This document shows, piece by piece, positions 22,376-34,923 of a DNA stretch of 64,000 bases; position 1 is the stretch's first letter; every line of letters starts with the position of its first letter. A model generated the notes under the pieces. That model saw nothing but the letters and a program-made list of their open reading frames with translations. It did not search any database and was not told the DNA's origin. The position numbers and the translations under genes are program-made. The DNA comes from Penicillus capitatus (taxonomy: Eukaryota; Chlorophyta): positions 62,001-126,000 of the forward strand of contig OZ287706.1 of the NCBI GenBank assembly GCA_965649825.1, given 5' to 3'.

Positions 22376-25092
22376 CTATTTTGGCACCTCAGGATTCAAC
22401 ATCAGCAGATTCTCACTCTTGAATCGAGAACTGGTGTCTCCCATTCTGTTTGCCAGTTTGGTGAATGCCGATGTCGGCCGCCGCATTCCCATTATGGACG
22501 ACGACAAACCTCTCTTTCCTGCCAACAAAAACGCATCGTATGTCGAGACAGGAGTGAACGACGTGACGCACTTCTCGCCTCCAGATCACGAGTCAGGGGA
22601 TTGAATTCGAATCTCCATTTCTCAGCGAGACTGTCCCATTCCACATTCCTTGTCACCTATCAGGAAAAGACACGATATCATTTCGCCAGGGTCAGTGCTG
22701 ATTGCCTTCTCTAGATGACTGCCTGGAATGAAGGCGGCAATGATCTGTTCCTTCAACTGAATCTGGCATTGAAGTCCTTGTACCGTTTCAACAAACTCTC
22801 TCTGTTCGAAGAGGATTTCTATCGACAGACAGATCTCAGTGAGCACCATCGTGCGAGTATCTGCATTCGCCTAACGTCGATGGCACTCTTCTACCTCTTT
22901 CATGAGTTCTTGATAGTCATGAATCGCCGTTTCGAGTGTCTGACTCTTCTCCTCCACAGCCATTTGAAGCGTATCACACCTTTGCTCGACCTGGAGACTC
23001 TCCATTTCTAGCTGTTCGATTTTCGTCTGCTTCTTCAACTCACTCTGTAATCTGTGGCGCATCCAACGCCATCTGTTTTTTCTTATGAGAGCGGACGCAC
23101 TTTCTCTGAAGTCTTTGTTGGTTTTTGTGAAGTTTCTGTTCTTTCATGGACGCCACGGCAGCGATGCCACCTTTCTTCTCGCCTTTCAAGAGCTTCTTCT
23201 CCATCCCTTTTATCTTTTGGCGCAGTTGTTTCATTTCAGAGGCAATCCTCTCAGTCTCTTCCTGCTGTTGCTCAAGGTGTCGCTGGTTTTCTTCCAAAGA
23301 AAGAATGTTCTGCTGAGCGCAAGCACTCGACTGTTCACACTCTGCCGATATCCGAGCCATTTCTTCGTTCACTTTGTCCTCGACCCTTTTCTGAATCTGA
23401 AGCATCAGACAGACATATCTCTCTGCCTTGGAACCCCGTGACGACAGGTCACCGACCTCATCAGCAGATGGTATTTGCGACGTGTCCCTCTGTTCTTGTA
23501 TCAGTCTTGATCGGACATCGTTCCGTATGGCATCCATCTCCTCTTGACACACAGATGATTGTCGCGTTTCCTCGTGGATCCCTTCCTTCTTCTCATCAAG
23601 TATCTAAGAGTCGTCGGAGCATCTCCAACAGGTATGTATGATCAGCATCGTGTTCACTTGTAGCTGCTTCTTTAGATCTGCGATTTCCTCCTGGAATTCC
23701 TTCAGCATTGCATCCTTGGGATCCTCGTTGATCTTTGGTCTGTTCTTTATATTCTTTGCTCTGTTTGCATATCGAAGGGTGCTGATGGTTTCCTCGTAGT
23801 TGTGGTCTGCCGGACCAATACATGCGATCATCAGTGTCTTTGAATTTCCGCCTAACGAATCTCGAAGCAGTCGAGTGAGTTTGCTGTCTCTGAAAGGAAC
23901 ATGTCCTCCTAGAATCAACAGTCCCTGTCTTCAAGGAAGATCTCCTCGACAACCTCAAAATGCCTACGGTGATCTTTACTGCTCAGACAACGGATGACAT
24001 TTCCAAGCGCTGAAAGAGAGAGGTTGATTTTCGTCGCTTCTTTGAACCGATCCCCAGTCGATCCTGTCTTCGATTGTCTTTCACTTCCGGCCAGATCCAC
24101 CAAGTGCAGTTTCCCTACCCTTATCTGATCATCTCCTGAATCTGGAAACCAGCTTCTTCACGCGACAGAAGAGAGGTTTCTTCACACTTTGAGTATTCTT
24201 GGTGCTCGATTCAATGGTGATGGTGAAGACAGAATGCGAACGAGATGAGTCTGTATTCATCAATGTCTGGCCCACAGATCGATTCTTTGCACCGATCTGC
24301 GGAACCGTGACTGTGTCGTGAGAATTGAGATGCCCTTTCGCACGCACTGTTAGCACTTTCATCATGTCTGTTGCATTTTCGACGACAACTGTTCTCAGGT
24401 TTTTGACGTAGACACTGTTTTCCCTCTTCTCTTTCAGTTCGAGTCTCGAGCTGCTGTTTTTATCAAAGAGATCACGGATTTCTTCATTGTACAGTTCGAG
24501 ATAAGAAACCCGGATGAGATACTCCACATCCGAACTCTGATGAATGGCATCAAAAATCCGAGAGAAGACCCGTGGCATGATGCCAGCCTGCTCACCCGTA
24601 TCTCCTTGCATGGTAAACGTCTTTCCCGTTCCTGCAACCAATACCAAACCGTCAAGAATCCATTCATCTCTAGTGTTGTCGACAGCAACATGTCAGAGAG
24701 ACGGTACCTGTCTGACCATAGGCAAAGACCGTGGCATTGTAGCCATTCAATACATCGTCAACAATCGACTGCACGCAGTCTGCAAACAACTGGCCTTGGT
24801 CAACATGGGCATCGTAGACAGCATCGAAGCGGTAATCGCAAGATGTCCTATGCGATCAAGACATGTATGCATGTCATCACTCTTTCCAATGCTTTAGGTC
24901 CAAACACAGCATATCCATGCCAGTCATGTACTTGCTGCTGCGATGGAGCACGCCTTCAATGTTGGCGCTGTAAAGAGTGAGACTATGGCGATCAGAGGCA
25001 ACATCGACAATGGACATGTGACCATTCTTTTCTTCATGGCACGAAAGAGGCCGACAGCGAACGACGACTCTAATGTTCTCGCCCTCACTCAT
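22376..25092 (-). CDS. Kinesin-2 motor (KIF3/FLA10 type)
   Basis: Plus-end motor of anterograde intraflagellar transport. Motor domain from [17 protein letters not shown]-loop [11 protein letters not shown] (interrupted by a 76-nt intron at the Gly codon), [23 protein letters not shown] (switch I), VDLAGSERQ (switch II), [18 protein letters not shown], then the kinesin-2 neck signature [22 protein letters not shown] with some residues split by frame. A long coiled coil occupies about 23550-22870. The tail ([38 protein letters not shown]) matches the kinesin-2 globular tail and ends at 22376. The last intron, 22657-22705, seems to be GC-AG; no GT donor of the needed phase exists. It converges on the helicase with 82 bp between stops. 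Confidence 0.93.
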
Positions 25093-25190
25093 AGTGATCG
25101 CGCTGCTTACACATCAGATGTGACGTTTCATTTTGTGCGTACGTACGTACCCTTCAAATTCGCAGGTTTTTACATTCAGTTGTACGATCG
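25093..25190. promoter_or_regulatory. 98-bp divergent spacer, kinesin-2 / RAP protein
   Basis: Space between the kinesin-2 start (minus) and the first ATG of the RAP-domain gene (plus). Contains a short ACGTACGTAC palindromic run at about 25139-25150. Confidence 0.4.
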
Positions 25191-28100
25191 ATGCTCTTCT
25201 CTTCGGACACGCGTGCCCTAAAGGCGAGGAGCAGCGACCAGTTGCCAGAGACTCGGCGATCTCGTCGAATGCGCCATGTTCCCTTAGCGGCTCTCCGCTT
25301 TCGTCCTCCCCGATTGACGATAAACCGAAGATCGTCTGCTCGCGTTCCAACCTTTCGTCAGGCGGCGCAACCAGATGCTTCGTATCCTCAGCCTCCGGCG
25401 GGTGACCCTGCGGACGAAAACGAAGAGCCTTTGGTGCATCCTAATCTACAGGTTCTTTGATTGCATAACAAGACTGTTGTGTGAATAGCGATTTGCACTG
25501 GAAAGCGACTTCAACGACGATGTCGTCGAACAAGAAGAACCGGAACTGCGTCAGCCGATCGAAGACATCTCCGATGGCGAGGACCTACCTGATATTCCAG
25601 TCCAACGCCGCATATGCTGATGCCCCTGTGGTCACTTAGATTCAGATTCCGAGTCTGAGGAGTGGGAAACAGAGCTGGAACTGCAGTCAAAACAAGACGA
25701 CATGGACGAGAATGCAGTTCCAGGGTTCTTGGCATTATACACAGAGCTTCGAAGGAAAACAAATGCCGCAGAACTCTTAGACACGCTCGACGAAAAAGTG
25801 CCTCCAGTTCATTGAGATCTATTTCTCGGCCACTAAGTCGGATCCGCTGACAGATGCCGAATCGTTTGTTGAGTCGTGCAGAGCTGCGTGTGGTTATGAA
25901 GATGCTGAGGGAGCTTCTCACGAAGGATGTCAGCATGAGAGAGCAGGTTAAGACACACCGTTCATGGAAGGTGTTGACAGAGTCATTCAACGCCGTCAAA
26001 GACAGTGTGCCGTTGGCAGTAATGCTTTGTCTCTTGTAGCAGATGGTGGAAGGTGAGGTGGTGTTTTTCCTGAAGGAAACAACAGGAATGCTGACGGTTG
26101 TTGCGTTTCTGGACGGACAGCCTTTTGATCTCACGGTAGATCTCTTTGCTCGCCTGGAATCTCAGCCGCGCCACATACGGAGTGCAAAACCATGGACAAT
26201 ACGCTCTCTCCTGACATCCATGCGCCGGTTGCGGCAACATGTATCTGCTTCGTTTGTGCGTCTTGTACACGAGAAGGTGAACGATTCACTGTCTTCTCAT
26301 TTCAAGTTCACCGTCAGAGAGTATCGCCGATAGGTTTTGCGGGATCTAGAAAGATTCACCGGAACAGAATTGGCAGAAATTTCCAGACAGTTGTCAGCCA
26401 TGCAGCCTCTGCCAACGGCCGGGGCGACAGCTGCCATCTACAGCGCTATCGAGAAGAAGATTCCTCAGATGCCTTTGAAAGGCTTATACAATCTCTGCTC
26501 GCAGAAAATGCCGCAAAAACAACCTGATACTCTTAAGACAGCTATTTTTGACAAGCAAACTCAAGAGGCAGCTTCAAAACTCAACAAACGAATGATGTGG
26601 ATGCAGGTGCATGAGCACAGTTGATGAAATGTCGCCCAGATTCTTGATATCCTTCCTCGAATGGATGTCTTCAGTGATGTATCCTGCGCCTCTAGGATTC
26701 CACAAGGCAAGTGATTCATGGCCACCGATCTATGTCCAACATCCCTCCTTGCTTTGACAGAGAATCCAGTCCGCCATGCTCAGTTTGCCGAGGAAGATCG
26801 ACGGAGACTATGTTGCGAGACTCATTATAGCTTACAATCGGCTTACCATTCTCCCCGACAAGATCGTGCTGTACAAGCTTCGCGACAAAGTAAGAGGATT
26901 GCGTATGATCGTCGCCATGGATTCGATCCTGTTCCTTTCAGTATCTGGCTACTGATAGTGCCCATTCTGTTTATGCTGGGACTTTTTTGCTGCGTGGCTT
27001 CGAACGTCTTAAAATCATCGATGCAACAGAAGCCGAAGCGATCATTGATGCATCCAGTCAGCGTTTGGATGAAGCCAACGTGAAGGACCTTGTTTATTTG
27101 CTCTATATGATGGCACTCCTGAATATTCGACATCCCACTTTGGAGGTTCGTGTTCTGTCGTCGTCGAATAAGGTCCAGAGTTTGTGCGTGCGTTTCAAGG
27201 ATATTGTTTCCAAACTGGCCCGATCTTCAGATCTTACTTCTGATCAACTTTTTCGTGTTATCGCTTCTTTTGCGCGTTTTAGCATGGATGCGAAACTCAA
27301 CGTGGAACCGTTTTTCAAACGCATCCCCACTGCTGTAACCGCCAAAGAACTGGAGAAGAGCGATCTATTGACATTGATCAAGTTGGCGGATGGATTGGTG
27401 AAGCTGAGATACAGAAACACAAATACTGCCATGGCGCTTGCAGAGTTTTTCGAGAAGTGCGTGAAGCGGAGACATTGATTTCTGCAACGATCCTTTTTCT
27501 GTTTAGGTCTTATCAGTCGCTGAACCTCAAAGATCGCCTGTGGGTCACAAAGGGGATTCTTAAGATCGGAGGCGAAACAACAGGCTCAAAGATGGGCTCA
27601 CTGTTAAACACTCTCCTGTCATTGGAGTTGGATTCCGCGACGCTCACAGAGATATCCCATGCTGTGGAGATCGTGGCATTGGCTGGGAAGTGGGCCAGTG
27701 CGTCTGTCCGATCCATCATCCATCAAGCACTGAACATCGTTATGCTTTTCTACAGGAAAAGATGTCCAGATGTACATCGTTGATCTCATCGACAGGCACT
27801 ACAACGACTTCAATAGCGAAGACCTCTCTCGTGTTATTGGATTTGGAACTCAGATTCGGTACATAACACCGAAGTTGATGGGTGTCCTTGTGGACGCAGC
27901 ATATGAGCAGAGCAGTACCATCACAGTGCGCGAAATGTCCTTCATACTGTGGGGATTCGCCAAAGCAAGACACCCTCTGCCTCGCAGTGTTTTCAGTGAC
28001 CTGGCATTAGAAATCACAGAAAACTTGGAGGTAAACGTCTGGATGCGGCAGCAAACGCATAACCGTGTCTTTCTTTCATAGACGTTGGATTTTTTCTCAT

Positions 28101-30818
28101 TGAATCGCTACATGTTTGCGTGTGCATCCCTGTCCCATTTGTTTCCCACGCAGATGAAGACAGTTGCGGATCGCATAACTTCGTCAGACATCAAGGACCT
28201 CGATATGTTTACCGTGGGAACTTTTGCTTGGGCTGTTGGAAAGCTTGAGTATAAGTAAGAGCGCAAGTCGTTACGGAATATCACAGATACGAATGAAGGA
28301 GCATGATAGGAACGACAGAGTACTTCAGTGGTTTCAAACGAACATGCAGAGAAACGTTCTTGGACGGGCAACACTCGGCAATCTATCCAGCATCATGTTT
28401 ATTTTCGTGAGATTCCGTGAGACGACATCATGTCATGCTGCTTTGCTGATCGTTGCTTTGTGCTGCAGATGTTGTGCCGTCCGAAGGCTTTCTACAAGAA
28501 GTGATTTCTCGAATGACAGGAAATATGAAACGCATAGCGCCTTACGAGTTCGGCGTTGTGCTCTGTGGTCTTGCTATCTTTGGGTGTGATATTCCACCAC
28601 GCTGGCTGGAACAGGCAATGGACTATTTTGAGCAGAATCTCTCGAAATTTCGAGTATATTCTCTGTGCTACGCGCTGTGGAGTCTTGTAAAGTATGCCGT
28701 GCTCTGTCTGAAGGCGTTCAGTAATCGATGCCTGCAAATCACTTCTGTTTAGAATTGGATATCGCCCAAGGAAGGACGTCATCACAACCTGTTGTACACT
28801 GGTCTCCGACAAGCTCTCCACGACAGGCACGCCACAACTGGCGCATTTCATATGGGCTTGTGGGCAGTCTAAGTACAATCCGGAACCCATCTTCTCGGGG
28901 GTCATGCCTGCTTTTCTCCTTCTTTGTTACTGTTTTCAACCTAAACGGGTTGCAGATGGAAGAGCGGATCGTCAAAGAAGCGGAAAAAATGTCACCAACG
29001 ACTGCTGCAACGTTGGCCTGGGGTATTGGAGGATGTCAATGGAAAAACACCAATGCGATCAAAGCATTGGCCTGGGGATGCTACGATCGCATGGAGAGAA
29101 TGCCGGCAACCGAATTCTCAGGTTCATTGGAGCACTGCCTTGCAACCTGTCGCTATATGCTCAACAGGGTTCATCTGGGGTCTGGCCAGCTCTGGTTTGT
29201 ACGACAGAAAGTTTTTCTTGAGAGCAGCGAAGGTGGCCGCTGAGAAAGAAAAGGAAATGTCTGCAAACGATCTCCTGTTGAGCGTGTGGGCGTTCGCTCG
29301 CGCACTGCGACCAGCAGATCTCTTCCTTCGACAGGCAATGGACCGTTTGCCCGGCGTCATCCATACGTATGACAGTCGTCAGTTATTATCTCTGTCCTGG
29401 GCGCTAACTCGAGTACCGTTCCCGATCTCCATTGCCATTCTGAGTGTGTGCTCTAGATGGGGAAATACGAATTGGCTGTCATCCAGTCACTAGAGAAATC
29501 TGTCGAGTCCAAAATAGAAACATTCGATATAAGGGTGCGTCGTTTCGCCGTCGACAGAGTGCCGGACACTAAATGATGAGAGTGTAGGGTTTTGTGATGT
29601 CTCTCCATTCATTTGCCACTCTTGGTCATGTTCCCGATTCTCTCGACATGATGTTAAAGAGAGTTGCAGAGATCCCTTATGGAAAACTCTTCAGAACTTG
29701 GATACTCATGCACTTACTGTGGACATACGTTCAGTTCAGCCGACGTCCACCGCCGAGTGTCCTCGCCGCATTACAAGAGTACGTGGCCGCTGCGATGCAG
29801 AATCGCTGGGAAGGCAGAAGGAGAACAGACGACCAACCGGTACGGTGTCGCATCACATCTGCCTCTCCCACTATCGCTGCCCTATAGAGCATGTCACCAG
29901 CACAACTCATCATGAGTGTCTGGTGCCTGTACGCCCTGGGATTGCATGCAACAGATACGGCAAACATTTGTGCTCGTCGCGCAAATGAATTGGATATTCT
30001 GGAGGACATCTCCTACAAGGCGACAACCAAGGTTATGAGTATTGCAACAGGAGTGCATCCTTCATTTGAGTCTTTGTGTGTTGGATCCAGCTTGTACAGT
30101 GTCTTCTGCTGGTCACTTATGCAGATTATCCATCACCGCTCTTGTCTATTCCGACGCATTACAAGGATATGATGCTACGTGCGAATCAGTCCGTCGTCTC
30201 TTCCCAGTGTGGACAGGATCCTCACGATTTTCATCTTCAAGTGGCATCAGCTCTACGCGTTTTGGAATTGGATTACAAGCAAAGAATCGCGTCACCGGAC
30301 GGGCGAGAATCACGGCATCGACATTGCAGGATGCATCACGTTGGTTGAATGTGTAGGAATCTACTGTTGGACTTCGTTGTCACAAATGCCGACGAGACAG
30401 CGCAGCCACAGTCGGTGGTTCTGTATGTGTGCCCAGAGGCATACTGTTTTAGAAATCGACATGATCTGACGGGCAAGACGAAATTCGAGATAAGATTAAG
30501 AGAGGTAAGACGATCTCCAATGCCATCGATATACACGCATTCAACATTGAGACTCGTGTGTCTTGTCAGGCTGCCGGTTTCTATGTGATCCCTGTCACTG
30601 AATTCGAGTGGAATGAGGCCGTGGGACGTGGCGGCAGTGGTGTGCAATATCTCTGGGGCCTGCTGACAGGTCACGGCTTCAAATTGAGAGAACCTCCTTC
30701 AAACGGTCGAGAGAGCGAGAGGCTGGTTGATGCAGTGGCTGCCGTGGACCCCGGTGCTTGGGTGGACAGCTATCAGGACGGTCTGCAAGACGATACAACC
30801 CATGTGGATGCACTCTAA
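25191..30818 (+). CDS. Large helical-repeat protein with C-terminal RAP domain
   Basis: Probable organellar RNA-binding protein. Many exons separated by about 37-95-nt introns; I resolved the first (25191 to about 25452) and several later junctions but not the complete chain. After an Arg-rich leader and an acidic segment (DISDGEDLPD, DSDSESEEWETE) come many degenerate two-helix repeats of the form LSVWAFARxxxPxxxF (for example MSFILWGFAKARHPLP, MSANDLLLSVWAFARALRP, MSPAQLIMSVWCLYALGL), the repeats usual in RAP proteins of algae and alveolates. The RAP domain closes the protein: SVVLYVCPEAYCF, LTGKTKFEIRLRE, intron, AGFYVIPVTEFEWNEA, YLWGLL. Frames do not show a break that needs two genes, but two adjacent genes cannot be excluded. 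Confidence 0.82.
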
Positions 30819-30987
30819 CCGTTTTTTGTCTTTTGATGACGCGTGTTCGGCGCGTCGAACGGTTTTCTGTCGTACTCGAAAGCGATTGACGGCCGACGGG
30901 AGTAAAGAGGTCGTGCGTGACCTATTGCCAAACACAGCTCTCTATTTTGAGATAAGCATCTGTACCGCCGAGACCCATCGAATCGAG

Positions 30988-32325
30988 ATGCCACTGACAA
31001 AGATCTGGATTGACTGTTCTGGCAGTGTCGATGACATTCTGGGTATGGAACGCCCCAACTTCACCAATCACCATATAACACAACCAACGCTTGTCGCTTC
31101 CAGCACTGATCATTCTTCTCGATGCTCCTGACTATGACGTCGTGGCAATTTCTTCTGTTCGGGGGAAAACGGTCACTTGTATAGCCCAGATGGGTGGAAT
31201 GTATTGTGTGTTTTGTAGACAGTGGATCAAGGAATGGCAAATATCCATCGCGTGCTTCACGTGTGCAAGAGGTGTCATGTCATCCACCCTCTCTTGTGTT
31301 GAGCACATCAAGAGATTCGTTGTTTGGGTTGTTCTGCACAGAACAGATATTCCGATCTATTGTGGATCAGACGAACCGCTCTTGAGTCCATTTCCACAGA
31401 TAGATAGCCGCTATGCCGCCGCCGAGAACTCCGCCAATTCATCCTTTCCCGCTTCAAAGAAATCGGACGGAAAAGTAGAAGCAGCTTCGGCATCACATGC
31501 AGCCATTCATCTCGTCGAAACCGCCAAAAAGATGGAAGGTATTGACATGTTGTTTATCAGACAGGAGTATGGCATTGATGATACTTCATATGCATGTGGC
31601 TGCTGCAGGCGAGTTGATTCTAGTCAGTCTTGGACCCCTGACAAACATTGCTGTTGCCTGCATCCTGGATCCACTGTTCCCGCTGCACGTTGGAAAGTAC
31701 GTGGCTGTTGGTGGCAGTGAGATGGGTGGAGACGTGTCCCAAGTGGCCGAGTTCAACTTCTTCATCGATCCAGAAGCGGTTCAACTCGTCATGCGCAAGT
31801 TTCCCTGGATCCTGCTTGTACAATAATGCTGCTGCCTGTGATGTTGTGCCATCCATGTCTTCTGAGTAGATTACGCATGGCCTTGGTCAGAAGTATGTCT
31901 GGAGCATCAAAGAAGAATGGCTCGAAAAAGCAGAAACGGCCAAAGCACGTCTGATTGAAGGCAAGTGCAAGAGAACGAGGAGCACAAACAAGGATATTCT
32001 GTTCATAGGCATCTTGACGGTTCATGAAGAGATCAATGACAAAATCGAATGGATAGGCACTGCCACAATCGCAGCTGCCGTTGTCGGCACTCCAGGTGCG
32101 AAGCTCTGCCTTTATGTGGCACTACCGTGTTGATCTTCAGATCTGGTAACTACTTCACGAGCATCGCGATGCGAGATTGAGATCATTGGAAAGGTCACAC
32201 GTGGTCAGTCAGTGTTCACTTATGGTTCGTCCGATCAAGATGCACGAATGCCTCCAAACATTGCCGTCGTCACCGAAATCGATGCGATTCAGCTGCGTCA
32301 AGTTTTGAGAAATGTTATTGTCTAA
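30988..32325 (+). CDS. Nucleoside-hydrolase-like protein, metal motif altered
   Basis: Inosine-uridine nucleoside hydrolase fold. Exon 1 is 30988-31042 and exon 2 starts at 31104; at least five more follow, with introns of about 45-70 nt. The N-terminal fingerprint DxDxxxDD reads D9-C-S11-G-S-V-D15-D16: the second Asp, a calcium ligand and catalytic base in active enzymes, is Ser. VVAISSVRGK, VDQGMANIHRVL, DIPIYCGSDEPL, LIXVSLGPLTNIAVA, VAVGGSEMGGDVSQVAEFNFFIDPEA and a C-terminal IGKVTRGQSVF strand follow the family order. The loop that normally carries GxDGxG is replaced by SRYAAAENSANSS, and the C-terminal His/Asp region reads GTATIAAAVVG. The protein is probably not a normal hydrolase. Confidence 0.85.
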
Positions 32326-32850
32326 GGGAATGATACTTGAGCGTATGCTTTTTTCTGCTTTGTATATACTATGTACCATCTTTGGGTATGCTATATCCGA
32401 TACAGATGGTCTGTTTTCCGTTACTCTTCTTCCCTCTGTCGGAAACTGTGGTGCATGCACCCTTGGAAGAATCGGTTGTCCATACTCTGTTTTTAGAGGC
32501 GGTCCACCTTCCGTGGCAATTCTATCTGTCCATGGAAGATCGGTGATATTTGACCAAAGCAAAACCATCATCTACTTGCACGAGAGTTTGTCTAATGCAG
32601 TAATGTTGTGTGATTCAACAGACTCTCAGTATTGTGCAGTTTCCCAATATCACTCACCATCAACAGTTGTATACGAGCACCCAAAAGTTCTCTACATATG
32701 CGTTGCTGATCATCAGATTCGAATCAAAGACAAGTGACGGACTGCGACAATTCTCGGCAAATCTCTTCAAGACGAAAGACTGCGTCAAACACCTATGTCG
32801 GGATGTGATATTTATCACCGTACTGTTGATTGATCGTTGCCAAGTCGGCT
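32326..32850. other. Convergent intergenic, no gene seen
   Basis: 525 bp between the converging stop codons of the nucleoside-hydrolase-like gene and the CDP-diacylglycerol synthase gene. AT-richer than neighbours; open frames here show no motif. Confidence 0.5.
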
Positions 32851-34693
32851 TCAAATGACTCTGGACATAAAGGCATGACAGAGAATAGATCGATCCAGTG
32901 GGTCACCTGGAATCATATGTTCTCCGATCAGATAGTTGCCAAGCTTTCCAAAGATTTCCAGCTGACTTCTTTGATCTAACTTCAGGACAGTCTCCAGAAT
33001 GCTTGCAACATCGATCTCCGTTTCTCGGATGAATGCAAAGTAATAGAGATAGGAAAACATCGCCATCAGTGTCTACACGAAAGCGGGAAACAGAATTCTG
33101 AGCAGGGTCAGTAGATTGAGGTCAGGCAGCACTTGGCAGTCCATTCGATCTGTCATGCCACCATGCCCAGGTATGATGGCCGCAAAGTCCTTTACTTGAA
33201 ATGCCCTCTTAAAGCCGCTGGCGAAAAAACCAGCGAATGGAGCAATGACGGATGCAAAAACGGCGAGGACAGCTGCATGAAACAGCATCGGCTCAAAAGT
33301 CAGTTTCGTCATTTCTACTGGAATCCTGATGGATTCTGGAAGTCTCTTGATCATCTCTAACCCCAGATTGGATAGACTCGGTGTTAGAATACCGAGCAGA
33401 TCGTTGATGTCATGCTCTTTCTCCACAAATATCTATGCAGCAGAGGAAGTGGTCGATGGATCATATGTGCCGATTGTACACGTACTGCAGAACGCTCACA
33501 GGTAATCCATCCCATCGACAGATCCAGTCTCGGACAGGTCAACCACTCATACCTCAGCATTATTCTAAACAGCGTTCATCTCTCTCGACACTTGCACCGT
33601 GCACACAGACGCACGCACTTGGTCAGCGGATAGGATGCCAGGACGGTGCACACAAAGCCAAAGAGGAAACCTTCCCAGGTCTTCTTTGGGGAGAGCTTAA
33701 TCAACGGCGTCCTCCCGAAACAGAAACCTATCCGTGTGGCAACAGACCTTCGCGAATTCTTCACACATGTATTGCACCCACCTCCCAGGTATGCTGTCAT
33801 GTCATTGATGATGATCAGTGAACAAGGGAGGAGAAACCAGATGATTCCCTGAAAGATGTTTGAAATGAGGAAAGAAGAAGGAACGAAGACGATCATCAGT
33901 ATCATGTGTGTCCAAGCATACTGACCAAACTGGTACAGATACATTCCCTTCTGCAGGCTTAACACGAACAGGATGAAACCTTCAGCAAGAATAAGACTGT
34001 TTAAGCATCTAAGATGACTTGTGTGCGCTTACCAATGGTGTAGAGGATGTAAGATATGAGGGAATGCTTTATTAGGAGCCAGGTAAAGAGTCTCGACAGT
34101 TGTGCATCGGCAACGAGCTCTATCCACAGATTCTTCTCGATGAATCTGGAAAGAATGAGATTTCAATTGCAGGGTTACCCAATCAGTCAGCCATCTCAGT
34201 TCTAAGAATGACGACAGGTAAACTGTGCATCCATCCATACCTTAAGTGGAAGAAAAACGTAGCCACTCCAAAGAAGTACCATTGCTGCGCGCGAAACCAA
34301 GGAAGCTTGTTTTCTTGCTGTGCTTCGCGTGCCAGGTTGAACAGTTCTCCGACCATGCACCACTGAAGCAGGCAATCAATCATCCATTGTTTCTGTCGGA
34401 TCAGAGTGTGTACTTGAATAAACCAAACGAGGGCGACCAGTGGGACATGACCCATGTAGACGATAAGTATGAAACTCCCAATCATGAACATCGAAGAGAA
34501 GAATCGCGTTCGGAAGGAACGGAGCTTCTGTCGCGACTGTCAGTCACATAAGCTGTCAATAAGAGTCGCGGGGATAAGAAAGTCGCGCTTCGCTCTTTGG
34601 GCTCTGCATTGTTTCGGTTGTTGGATCATCGTTCGGCGGTTTCTTCTGCACAGTCTCTGGTCGTGTTGACGCCGGTGGCTGTCGTTTTCTCAT
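32851..34693 (-). CDS. Phosphatidate cytidylyltransferase (CDP-DAG synthase)
   Basis: Makes CDP-diacylglycerol from CTP and phosphatidic acid in the endomembrane or mitochondria. Start tentatively at the Met at 34693 (Lys/Pro/Thr-rich N-terminus [13 protein letters not shown]); the join between this exon and the one beginning at about 34539 is unresolved. Membrane helices include [25 protein letters not shown] and [19 protein letters not shown], then [18 protein letters not shown] and the family signature around [20 protein letters not shown] with GGMTDRMD. The tail ([26 protein letters not shown]) matches eukaryotic CDS1/2. Several introns of about 50-65 nt. Confidence 0.9.
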
Positions 34694-34923
34694 TCTCCGT
34701 TAGATAATGAAAGCGGACGTCGCTCTCGAGTATTAAATCGACAGATCGATCGATCGGCTCAGCATTACAACACACGATGCATGCCAGCATAAAAACCACG
34801 CTGCGCCTCCGCCACAGATGAAGGTTGAACAATCGAACCGGCAAGCAGACGATTTGGCTAAGTCAAAATCAAACATTCGCAAAGGATATGTAGAAAGAAT
34901 AGACGACGGTCGCATTCACCGAG

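Noticed and set aside
22332-22604. A 90-residue plus-strand frame that looked like a small gene
   Set aside because: It has no ATG, and the opposite strand encodes the conserved kinesin-2 tail ending [12 protein letters not shown].
34183-34366. Plus-strand frames opposite the CDP-DAG synthase gene
   Set aside because: No motif and no splice chain; the minus strand carries membrane helices and the family signature.
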